Source: a virus. Taken from it: a stretch of DNA of 64,000 nucleotides. The stretch is from IMG/VR virus record IMGVR_UViG_3300017971_000185, positions 62,001-126,000 of that record; one strand, 5' to 3'. Both the position numbers and the translations under genes were made by a program. This document shows positions 8,870 through 14,520 of this stretch, piece by piece. Position 1 is the stretch's first letter. Every line of letters begins with the position of its first letter. The notes beneath the pieces are model-generated. The model did no database searches and was not told the DNA's origin. It worked only from the letters and a program-made list of their open reading frames with translations.

Positions 8870-8906
8870 CCGCTGCTGTATATTCAACCTCAGGTCGGTG
8901 CTGTAG
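8870..8906 (+). pseudogene. Relic of the displaced tail sheath 3' end
   Basis: Read on the plus strand, 8870-8881 encodes PLLY and 8883-8906 encodes FNLRSVL-stop. The current sheath ends PLLYIIVTFNLRSVL-stop (6231-6278). The relic lacks 11 nt in the middle (the IIVT codons). Every base difference in the aligned codons is synonymous: CTA/CTG twice, TAC/TAT, CGC/AGG, TCA/TCG, GTT/GTG, TTG/CTG, and TGA/TAG for the stop. It lies 14 nt before a strong hairpin that would suit the end of the sheath transcript. I infer this was the native sheath terminus before the nuclease-methyltransferase element arrived with a recoded replacement. Confidence 0.7.
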
Positions 8907-8920
8907 TTGCTCAGTCTTGG

Positions 8921-8942
8921 GGCCGCCGGATTTCCGGCGGCC
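8921..8942. terminator. Hairpin terminator between converging units
   Basis: GGCCGCCGGA (8921-8930) and TCCGGCGGCC (8933-8942) form a perfect 10-bp GC-rich stem. It abuts the stop of the minus-strand gene at 8943 and follows the sheath relic on the plus strand by 14 nt. The plus-strand side is followed by a pyrimidine-rich run (CACTTCTTCTT). Probably a bidirectional terminator. Confidence 0.65.
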
Positions 8943-9311
8943 TCACTTCTTCTTGACCTTCCAGGGAGTGGTCTCTTCTGGGTGGAACGTGGCCTCGATG
9001 CCAGCCTCATCGAGCGCGCCAACGAGATCAAGAAGCATCAGGAGCGAAGTCTCGATCGTGTCTTTTGGGGACTTGGTGGAAAACTTGTAAGCCTGGTCTC
9101 CGAAACGGAGGGAGACGGTTTGACAGTCGCTAGAGATGTGGATGGACGAGTGGTCTCGGATGCTCATGCGTGCCTCTACCGCTCGCGCTTCGGCTGCGTC
9201 GCGCTTGTCTTGCAGTGCAGTTGTTGTCGATACATGGTCCACGAACCGCACCCACCCGCCGTCGTCGGCCGCGTACATGCCGGAAGGTCTCCATTCGTAT
9301 CGCTTATCCAC
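8943..9311 (-). CDS. Hypothetical protein, last gene of minus-strand unit
   Basis: Protein of 122 residues, not recognised. GTG start at 9311 (MDKRYEWRPSG...) overlapping the stop of the upstream gene by 8 nt, which supports translational coupling. The middle (RDHSSIHISSDCQTVSLRFG, then QAYKF) looks like beta strands, followed by a helix SLLMLLDLVGALDEAGI; the end is lysine-rich (WKVKKK). An alternative start is ATG at residue 12. Its stop abuts hairpin 8921-8942. Confidence 0.6.
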   Translation of the reverse strand: MDKRYEWRPSGMYAADDGGWVRFVDHVSTTTALQDKRDAAEARAVEARMSIRDHSSIHISSDCQTVSLRFGDQAYKFSTKSPKDTIETSLLMLLDLVGALDEAGIEATFHPEETTPWKVKKK

Positions 9312-9633
9312 TGTCCGACTTCTTTCCGTAACGCCCGATGCACTCGTCGCGTTTGCGTTGGATCTCGGTCTCGTCTTGCTCGGTGGTGCGGGGTGGCCTG
9401 TCGTTCATCCACGCGAGGTCAAAGGCAGCGCACGCCTTCTCGGGAGTGTCGCCAAACCCGGCCACGCCAACCTGCAAGTCTTCGCCTAGCAGCGCGCACC
9501 ACTGGTTTCCGTCTGGGAAAATGCGTGGCCGGAACACGACTGAGGGGCGCGAATACTGCTCGCCTACGATCGCTGCCTGTCTACAGATCTCTGCGCCTGC
9601 GGCCGTTGCTTCTAGCCCGACCGTCGTCCTCAT
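9304..9633 (-). CDS. Hypothetical phage protein (FPDGNQWCALLGE-type)
   Basis: Protein of 109 residues from ATG 9633, preceded by GGGAG with about 7 nt spacing. The frame stays open upstream to 9918, but that extension is Arg/Pro-rich, overlaps the better-looking RHH gene and is not used. The core RPRIFPDGNQWCALLGEDLQ then VGVAGFGDTPEKACAAFD resembles small phage proteins that report a dose or fraction per item; I recognise the pattern but not a function. The C-terminus is charged (TEQDETEIQRKRDECIG). Confidence 0.65.
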   Translation of the reverse strand: MRTTVGLEATAAGAEICRQAAIVGEQYSRPSVVFRPRIFPDGNQWCALLGEDLQVGVAGFGDTPEKACAAFDLAWMNDRPPRTTEQDETEIQRKRDECIGRYGKKSDSG

Positions 9634-9698
9634 CTCACTTCTCCCATTGTCCGAAGCCGGCATCGCGATAGCCAGGTCGTCCCGTGTAGTTAGCCATA

Positions 9699-9896
9699 TT
9701 AGCCTTCCAGGGGTGGTAGGGCGACTTGGAGGACAGCCCGTACCAGCGTAGAGGGCGATACCCCGCGGTCCCTCGCTATCTTCTCCAGCCGGGCGCGGTA
9801 GCCTGCCGGCAACCGAAGGTGGAAATGCTCGGAAAGCTCGACGCCCCTGTTCGAGAGCACGAAGTCGATCTGGGTTGAAAGGTCTCTTGATCGCAA
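9699..9896 (-). CDS. Ribbon-helix-helix-like small protein
   Basis: Protein of 65 residues. Residues 24-61 (HFHLRLPAGYRARLEKIARD then RGVSPSTLVRAVLQVAL) fit a ribbon-helix-helix DNA-binding fold: a beta strand, a helix, an SPSTLVR turn and a second helix. No ATG is available after the upstream repeat; I chose TTG at 9896 because GGCAGG precedes it by about 7 nt. Starts further up to 9998 would run through the terminator repeat and are unlikely. Probably a repressor or autoregulator of the accessory block; inferred. Confidence 0.5.
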   Translation of the reverse strand: MRSRDLSTQIDFVLSNRGVELSEHFHLRLPAGYRARLEKIARDRGVSPSTLVRAVLQVALPPLEG

Positions 9897-9906
9897 TGTT
9901 GCACCT

Positions 9907-9977
9907 GCCGAAGCCCAAGGGCGGTATCGATTCCCGTCCTTGGGCTGTCGCGCCGTTGTCAGGTTAGTTGAAGTCAC
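9907..9977. repeat. 71-nt direct repeat, copy 2
   Basis: Partner of 8799-8869 (68 of 71 identical). Here it covers the last four codons and stop of the DUF932 gene (9964-9977) and the downstream hairpin. Confidence 0.85.
9912..9946 (-). terminator. Hairpin downstream of the DUF932 gene
   Basis: AGCCCAAGG (9912-9920) and CCTTGGGCT (9938-9946) form a 9-bp stem about 17 nt past the DUF932 stop. The loop is long (17 nt) and there is no T tract, so it may be a weak or factor-dependent terminator or an mRNA end-protecting hairpin. Read-through would feed the next three minus-strand genes. Confidence 0.45.
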
Positions 9978-10770
9978 GCCGGAGGCCACAGAAGCCATCG
10001 AGCAGGACGTGAAGCTGCTCAGTCTTGGCCGGAAGGGTGAAGAGATCGTTGCTTTCGCGTCGGGGCTTGAGAACCTCGGTAAACGCGTTCATCAGCCGCC
10101 AGGTGGTCGGTCCCGCTTCTCGGAATTCGGGGTGACGGGGCTCTCTCCACTCGGAGAGGATCTGCGAGATCTTGCTGGAGGCGATGACATCGGCATCGAG
10201 CGCGCGAATGAGCAGGTCGTTTACCTGCGCGTCGTTTAGCTCGTGCTGCTTGTACGTCGCGAGGCGCTGGTCTTGGAAGTCCTTGAGCGCTGCGACTTGC
10301 TGGAGAGCCTCGGCGATCAGCTTGGCAAGATCGCGAAGGATGTTCGGGGTGTGCTTGCGACCGACCTTGATTTCGCCGGAGAAGCACAGGTTGTCGCAAA
10401 CGAACACGCCCGAGCCGACTACAAGGCCAGCCAGGAACGTCTTGTCGTTGGCGTTGCGGAGCCCGAGGATGATGCTGTAGTCCGGGTCGAGGATCGGGCT
10501 GTTCATCTCCGTGGGAACAGGATCGAGCACCGGAGCCGGTGCTACTTCCAGCATTCCGAAGTAGCGCAGGTTCTCGTGAGAGAGTGCGTGTACCTCTTGG
10601 ATGGTGGTTAGCCCCACGGTGGTGATTTGGTTCTCCACTTCCTCCAGCAGTGTGCTGTGGGGGATGGGGGTGTGTCTTGGGCCGGCGGCCTCAGGCTCGG
10701 GCAGCGTAAAGAGGACTTCCCGAGGAACCTGATGGGCACCGCAGTGAGTCAAGAGGTTGAGGTTTGTCAT
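9964..10770 (-). CDS. DUF932 family protein
   Basis: Protein of 268 residues. It shows the DUF932 pattern: LLTHCGAHQVPREVL near the start, TPIPHSTLLEEVE (34-46), YFGMLEV (70-76), DYSIILGLRNANDKTFLAGL (about 97-116) and VFVCDNLCFSGEIKVGRKHT (122-141). DUF932 proteins are common in phages and plasmids; their biochemical role is not known. ATG 10770 has GGAG at 10778-10781 (plus coordinates). A strict 28-nt promoter-like element lies just upstream (10789-10816). The terminal codons are part of the 71-nt repeat, and KTEQL near the C-terminus corresponds to the second short match with copy 1. Confidence 0.8.
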   Translation of the reverse strand: MTNLNLLTHCGAHQVPREVLFTLPEPEAAGPRHTPIPHSTLLEEVENQITTVGLTTIQEVHALSHENLRYFGMLEVAPAPVLDPVPTEMNSPILDPDYSIILGLRNANDKTFLAGLVVGSGVFVCDNLCFSGEIKVGRKHTPNILRDLAKLIAEALQQVAALKDFQDQRLATYKQHELNDAQVNDLLIRALDADVIASSKISQILSEWREPRHPEFREAGPTTWRLMNAFTEVLKPRRESNDLFTLPAKTEQLHVLLDGFCGLRRDFN

Positions 10771-10788
10771 GTCGTATCTCCTGTCTCT

Positions 10789-10816
10789 TCTACGCGAGAT
10801 TCGGGGGAAAGTTTAC
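10789..10816 (-). promoter_or_regulatory. 28-nt promoter-like element P1
   Basis: On the minus strand GTAAACTT, exactly 12 nt, then CGCGTAGA. The same arrangement with the same 12-nt gap stands at 12538-12565 and 13608-13635, each time a short distance before a minus-strand ribosome site and ATG. Here the ATG of the DUF932 gene starts 18 nt after the element. Likely the binding site of a phage-specific or host RNA polymerase for the accessory genes. Confidence 0.7.
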
Positions 10817-10824
10817 ATAGTCGC

Positions 10825-11280
10825 TCATTCGCATCGGCGAATCGGAGCTTTTCTAGGTTGCGGGGTGTTTACATAGTATGTCTTCGCTTCGGATCTGAGC
10901 CACTTCAAGAAGATGGTAACCCTCGGTGCGTCGTATTCGTTCACGGTTTTCAAGGGCGCGTCCATACCCTTCTTAAAGGCTGCGAAGGCTTGCTTTTGCT
11001 TCATCCACAGACCGTCGCTGGGTATGAGCCATAGACGTTCCCAATTGTTGCTCAGGCAGAGGGCTTCATCGAGAGACTCGACAGGCTCAAAGTACCAAGC
11101 CCAGTGCCCCTTGCAGGTTCCACCGATGCAGCCGGGCGAGATGACCCAACCCTCTTCGTAGTCCTTGCAAAGTGTGCCGATGGTGATGCCTTCTACGCGC
11201 ACGTCGTATTGACAAGCGTTGCGGTGCTTTTCGGCCAGCCGCTTGAATTCGACGTTCATCTTTTGGTAGCCGCTGATCAT
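10825..11280 (-). CDS. Hypothetical protein
   Basis: Protein of 151 residues from ATG 11280, which starts 2 nt after the stop of the PolX-like gene. The frame is open further up (to 11469), but that part is antisense to well-conserved PolX codons and is rejected; ATG at residue 8 (MNVEFKRLAEKH) is an alternative start. Contains DVRVEGITIGTLCKDYEEGW and C..G.CKGHWAWYFEPVESLDEAL, a mixed alpha/beta-looking core with several Cys and Trp residues, and a basic end. Not recognised. Probably expressed in one unit from 12565 down to 10825. Confidence 0.6.
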   Translation of the reverse strand: MISGYQKMNVEFKRLAEKHRNACQYDVRVEGITIGTLCKDYEEGWVISPGCIGGTCKGHWAWYFEPVESLDEALCLSNNWERLWLIPSDGLWMKQKQAFAAFKKGMDAPLKTVNEYDAPRVTIFLKWLRSEAKTYYVNTPQPRKAPIRRCE

Positions 11281-11282
11281 GT

Positions 11283-12023
11283 TTAGCTCGCTATCTCGCA
11301 CTCTTTGTTGTACTTGGCCTGAGCGGTCTCGATGTGACGGCATTTGCGCCGAAACTGGAAGCCCTCGCACTCGCAATTCCAGCGGTTGTTCTTGCCAAGC
11401 CAGACTCGGTAAGAACCATCCTTGGCGCTCGGGATCTCGCACTCCCATTCGACTTCGCCACGGAAGCACTTGAGATCGTCACGAGCGGGCGGGGTGGTGT
11501 ACTCCAGCCCGAGCGCTTCGAAAACCTCGCGTTCGGTCTTACCGGCGATGCGCCGATACCAGCGCTTTTCAGTCTCGCCCTTCCGCTTGACGTGAATGAA
11601 CGCGTAGCCCTGGGACTCGTCCGTTTCCTCGGGATCACATGGCTTGTATACGCCCTTTTCGTTGAGGAGTAGCCCCAGCGCGGCGGCGTGGCTTCGCATC
11701 TTGATGTTGAAGGTATGCGGGCCGGTCAGGTAGAGCCACGCGGCGCCGAAGCCATCTTCATCGGGCGCTCGGATCACGTCTACCTGCATGCCACCCACGA
11801 TGAGCCGGATCTTGGCATCCTTTCCTTGGACCCACTCGAAACCAGCTTTCTCGATTTCCGCCTGTGTGGGTAGCGTGCCGAGGAACACGATATCGACATC
11901 GCGAACGTACTCTTTGCCACGACGGAGAGAGCCGGCGATCTTGGCTTCCTTACCGAGCAAGGCGAGGACGGGAGCTACTCGCTCGACCGCGACGCCCTGG
12001 GGAATCTTCTTACCTTTGCTCAT
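11283..12023 (-). CDS. PolX-type nucleotidyltransferase fused to a SWIM zinc finger
   Basis: Protein of 246 residues. Residues 28-45 (KIAGSLRRGKEYVRDVDI) carry the DNA polymerase X palm signature GSxRR...DVD; D42 and D44 plus D82 (QVDVI) fit the three metal-binding carboxylates. FGAAWLYLTGPHTFNIKMR (92-110) and LLLNEKGVY (118-126) fit the PolX thumb region. The N-terminal HhH/8-kDa domain of full PolX enzymes is absent. Residues 203-237 (C217xC219...C228xH230) form a SWIM-type zinc finger, probably for nucleic-acid binding. ATG 12023 has a GGAG site; the gene overlaps its upstream neighbour by 14 nt. Likely role: gap filling or nucleotide addition in DNA repair or RNA processing; the substrate is unknown. 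Confidence 0.8.
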   Translation of the reverse strand: MSKGKKIPQGVAVERVAPVLALLGKEAKIAGSLRRGKEYVRDVDIVFLGTLPTQAEIEKAGFEWVQGKDAKIRLIVGGMQVDVIRAPDEDGFGAAWLYLTGPHTFNIKMRSHAAALGLLLNEKGVYKPCDPEETDESQGYAFIHVKRKGETEKRWYRRIAGKTEREVFEALGLEYTTPPARDDLKCFRGEVEWECEIPSAKDGSYRVWLGKNNRWNCECEGFQFRRKCRHIETAQAKYNKECEIAS

Positions 12024-12303
12024 CGTTGGTCTCCTTTAGCCGATACCAGAGGAAGCCTCGGTCTACACACTCAGCGACTCGAATGGCAGTGCTCTCCAGC
12101 ACGAGATGCTTGACCGGATGCCCGGACGAGCAAACCGGACACGGTCCGGTGAATGAGCCGGTGATTCGTATTCGTGCTCCGCCAAGCTCGGAAGGAAGCC
12201 TGACCCAATCGGGAGCGCCGTCGCCCACGAGGTACATGCTCTCGTCCTCCGTGGAGGGTGAGGCGAAGTCGCCGGGGCGGCGGTTGAACCATGCGGTGGT
12301 CAT
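12010..12303 (-). CDS. Hypothetical protein with a CxxC pair
   Basis: Protein of 97 residues. ATG 12303 overlaps the stop of the upstream small gene (TGATG), and its own stop lies within the start of the PolX gene, so the three are translationally coupled. Features: MYLVGDGAPDWVRLP, then GPCPVCSSGHPVKHLVLE (CxxC followed by His) and a later VAECVDRGFLWYRL, suggesting a small zinc-binding fold. Function not recognised. Confidence 0.65.
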   Translation of the reverse strand: MTTAWFNRRPGDFASPSTEDESMYLVGDGAPDWVRLPSELGGARIRITGSFTGPCPVCSSGHPVKHLVLESTAIRVAECVDRGFLWYRLKETNDEQR

Positions 12304-12519
12304 CAGGACGCCTTGGCTTCGGGAGCACTCTCCAGCTTGAGATCATCCCCGATGGCTGTCAACGCATCTTGGAAGGACCCCACGAAGGTGTTGCGAGAGG
12401 CGGTTATCACGTTGATGTGACGGCCGCGCCTCTCCTTGGGTCCGGCGAGTCCGCGGTCGATGCTTGTCCTGGTAGACGAGGGTCCGGTCGTCGCGGGAGG
12501 TTTCGAGAAGAAGGTGCAT
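12303..12519 (-). CDS. Small gene with an apparent frameshift
   Basis: The first gene after element P2. ATG 12519 has GGAG about 7 nt upstream and opens MHLLLETSRDDRTLVYQDK, then degenerates into Arg/His-rich sequence and stops at 12343. The frame shifted by +1 carries a plausible continuation: KERRGRHINVITASRNTFVG then SFQDALTAIGDDLKLESAPE, ending at 12303 in a TGATG overlap with the next gene. I read this as one gene of about 70 residues interrupted by a frameshift near 12450-12465, either a mutation, an assembly error or programmed shifting. No clear slippery site is seen. The alternative is a TTG start near 12530 in the second frame, without a good ribosome site. Confidence 0.45.
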
Positions 12520-12537
12520 CTTTTGCTCTCCAACCTC

Positions 12538-12565
12538 TCTACGCGAGATCCCCGAAGAAGTTTAC
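12538..12565 (-). promoter_or_regulatory. 28-nt promoter-like element P2
   Basis: Minus strand: GTAAACTT, 12 nt, CGCGTAGA, identical in both boxes and spacing to 10789-10816. It stands 18 nt before ATG 12519 and heads the longest minus-strand unit (12519 to 10825). Confidence 0.7.
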
Positions 12566-12619
12566 ATTTCAAAACGCGCGTAGGGCGCGGGCAAATCCTT
12601 CGATAGAAGCCTGTCTACG

Positions 12620-12877
12620 ATGGCTCTGGCCAAGATCATTAGGTTTGTCCGCTTGGCGGACGGCAAGACCAAGCTGGAGGCGAAGCGTGGAGCGAAGAAT
12701 CCCTACTTGAACACGCCGCCGACTGTGTTGAAACGCGATCTCGAAAAGGAGACCAATCCCATGAAACGCAAGTTGATGAGCGACGCATTGAATGCTTGGC
12801 GGATGACGCATGGGAATCCTTTGGCTCGTTCTGCGGCTCGTGTAGCTGCGCGTTGGCTCGACAGCGGAGGGACCTGA
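12620..12877 (+). CDS. Hypothetical basic protein upstream of speD
   Basis: Protein of 85 residues, rich in Lys and Arg: MALAKIIRFVRLADGKTKLE, then helices around DLEKETNPMKRKLMSDALNA and PLARSAARVAARWLDSGG. Not recognised. It lies 2 nt before the SpeD start, so the two form a small plus-strand pair inside an otherwise minus-strand block, diverging from P2. The upstream ribosome site is weak (GATAGAAG). Confidence 0.55.
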   Translation: MALAKIIRFVRLADGKTKLEAKRGAKNPYLNTPPTVLKRDLEKETNPMKRKLMSDALNAWRMTHGNPLARSAARVAARWLDSGGT

Positions 12878-12879
12878 CG

Positions 12880-13275
12880 ATGCATGGGCCGTTTGCTGGT
12901 TGGCACCTAATCGTGGATGCTCTCGTCGGGTCTGGAGATCCCACTGACCGGTTGGCGGATGTTGAGTTTCTGGAGACGTTTCTCAGGGATCTCGTGATCC
13001 ATCTGGATATGAAGATCCTGGGCGGTCCCTACATGAATGTGGTCGAGCCCGATTCGAAGCTCATTGAGACGGAAGAGGATGAGGGTGGGGTGACAGGATG
13101 TGTAGTGATCACAACGAGCCATATCTCACTGCACACGTGGCCGCTACGCAACCGCTTCTCCCTCGACATCTACTCGTGCAAGCAGTTTGACCCGGATGCA
13201 GCTAAGGACTTCATCACGGGACGACTTAGTTGCACGGAGCGAAGTATCAACTGGACGCAGCGGCTCTGGCCTTAG
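12880..13275 (+). CDS. speD: S-adenosylmethionine decarboxylase-like (SpeD) protein
   Basis: Protein of 131 residues from ATG 12880 (GGAGG at 12866-12870), the usual size of short bacterial SpeD. The core TSHISLHTWP (79-88) then DIYSCKQFD places Ser80, His85 (+5) and Cys100 (+20), the same spacing as the catalytic Ser63/His68/Cys83 of class 1 bacterial SpeD. SpeD self-cleaves before this Ser to make a pyruvoyl cofactor; the usual residue before it is Glu, here Thr79, and the Glu after HTWP is Leu89. SpeD normally decarboxylates S-adenosylmethionine for spermidine synthesis, but some SpeD homologues decarboxylate ornithine or arginine instead, so the substrate is open. It ends flush against the convergent gene at 13276. 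Confidence 0.8.
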   Translation: MHGPFAGWHLIVDALVGSGDPTDRLADVEFLETFLRDLVIHLDMKILGGPYMNVVEPDSKLIETEEDEGGVTGCVVITTSHISLHTWPLRNRFSLDIYSCKQFDPDAAKDFITGRLSCTERSINWTQRLWP

Positions 13276-13590
13276 CTACTTGTCCTTGTCTAGATCGGCC
13301 TTGCAAGCGTCCAGGTCTTCATACGTGATGAGCAACGGGCGCTCATCCACATCGGGGAAACACTGATTGGGCACGCACTGTGACTTCACGTCCCAGCCAT
13401 CGACGGTGGTCACGATGGAGCAGGTGAAGCCATCCTTGCAGCCGTCCTCGCCGTGGGGTGCCTCTTCATCGCATTCGTCCGCAGGCGCATTCACGACAAT
13501 CGGATCGCTCTGCGTGTCAGCGGCAGGCGCCGTCTGCAAAGGAGCGTTGGCCGTCAGAGCGAGGAACCCGGTGAGGATGGTGGTGAGCAT
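13276..13590 (-). CDS. Exported Cys-rich small protein
   Basis: Protein of 104 residues. The N-terminus MLTTILTGFLALTANAPLQT looks like a signal peptide with a likely cut after an Ala near residue 24. No lipobox Cys follows. The mature part is acidic with six Cys (DECDEEAPHGEDGCKDGFTC, then SQCVPNQC and DACKA), so disulfides outside the cytoplasm are likely. ATG 13590 has GGAG about 7 nt upstream and is driven by element P3. It is a single-gene unit. An envelope or extracellular function during infection is plausible; nothing specific can be said. Confidence 0.65.
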   Translation of the reverse strand: MLTTILTGFLALTANAPLQTAPAADTQSDPIVVNAPADECDEEAPHGEDGCKDGFTCSIVTTVDGWDVKSQCVPNQCFPDVDERPLLITYEDLDACKADLDKDK

Positions 13591-13607
13591 TTCTTGTCTC
13601 CACCCAG

Positions 13608-13635
13608 TCTACGCGGGTTTTGTGGAGAAGTTTAC
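13608..13635 (-). promoter_or_regulatory. 28-nt promoter-like element P3
   Basis: Minus strand: GTAAACTT, 12 nt, CGCGTAGA, third copy. It stands 17 nt before ATG 13590. The spacer sequence differs from P1 and P2, so the two boxes and their distance are what is conserved. Confidence 0.7.
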
Positions 13636-13722
13636 TGCGCCAAGTCCGCGCCCCTAGCTTGTCTATTTTCAAGCGCTTAACGAGGGTGGTGCGTCGCGCA
13701 TTCCCCGCCCTTAGGAGACAGT

Positions 13723-14520
13723 ATGCCAAACACCGATCTAGTCCAGGGAGGCGCAGCAGGGCTCCAGGGCTCTAGCTCCGTCTACGACTACGGGACTTCC
13801 CCCAACACGAGAACAGCCGTTTCACAGAAGGTGAGGATCTTGTCCCCGGCCTACGGGACGACAAGTCAGCTTCTTCAGATTGGCGTGCTGACCAACTTCA
13901 CACCTTCCGAGAGTCGCACTGTCGAGCCCCTACGCGGCATTGGGTTTGGCGATCAGATCGCTGAGCTTGTGCCGTCCGTGACGACAGAGATGACGCTGAG
14001 CTTTGAGCGAGCGTTGCTCTACATGGCGAATCTCTGGCAGGCGACTGGTTACGCTGGAGGCATCGACGGGCCCGTGCGTTCGTTGAAGCATCACAGGTGG
14101 CCGTTCGATGTGGAGGAGCAGCTTGTGTTTTCGACTCTTGTCGATATGGCACTTGGAGTCGAGAACGTGGGCTACCAGGGTCAGGGTTTCCAGGGAGGAA
14201 CGGCTCAGATCGTCTATCCCGATCAGCTAGATGGCGAGACCGGCCCGACTCCCAACGGTCCTTTCCCGCAGGGTGGCCAGCAGGGACACACGGCCATCAT
14301 CACCATGTACGAGGCGTGCTGGTTCACGTCTTGGTCCAAGACCAACATCACCCGCGACACGGGAATGCTCATGGAGACGGGAGATGCGATGGTCACCGAC
14401 GTTCACGACTTCGCCTCCGAGTACGGAGAATTTCTGGCTACGGGCAACGACCCATCCGTAGGCCAGCTTGGATCAGTCAGGTTTGGCGATCCACAGGCAG
14501 GAGGGACGCCGTTCGGCTAG
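13723..14520 (+). CDS. Tail tube protein (probable)
   Basis: Protein of 265 residues with AGGAG just before ATG 13723. The composition is rich in beta-strand-forming and Gly residues. The C-terminal third, ITMYEACWFTSWSKTNITRD then ETGDAMVTDVHDFAS, fits the strand-rich end of a tail tube protein. It is the next structural gene after the sheath once the inserted block is ignored, and it precedes the chaperone and tape-measure genes, which is the standard place for the tube. The identification rests mainly on context. The tube forms the inner channel that the sheath drives into the cell. Confidence 0.65.
   Translation: MPNTDLVQGGAAGLQGSSSVYDYGTSPNTRTAVSQKVRILSPAYGTTSQLLQIGVLTNFTPSESRTVEPLRGIGFGDQIAELVPSVTTEMTLSFERALLYMANLWQATGYAGGIDGPVRSLKHHRWPFDVEEQLVFSTLVDMALGVENVGYQGQGFQGGTAQIVYPDQLDGETGPTPNGPFPQGGQQGHTAIITMYEACWFTSWSKTNITRDTGMLMETGDAMVTDVHDFASEYGEFLATGNDPSVGQLGSVRFGDPQAGGTPFG

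Noticed and set aside
9634-9918. N-terminal extension of the gene at 9304-9633
   Set aside because: Arg/Pro-rich, overlaps the RHH-like frame, and ATG 9633 has a good ribosome site.
8799-9977. The 71-nt repeats as integrase attachment sites
   Set aside because: No integrase or recombinase gene is visible, and the hairpin plus gene-end content fits a terminator region better.
8799-10028. Diversity-generating retroelement template/variable repeat pair
   Set aside because: No reverse transcriptase gene is present, and the differences are not concentrated at adenines; the cores are simply unrelated.
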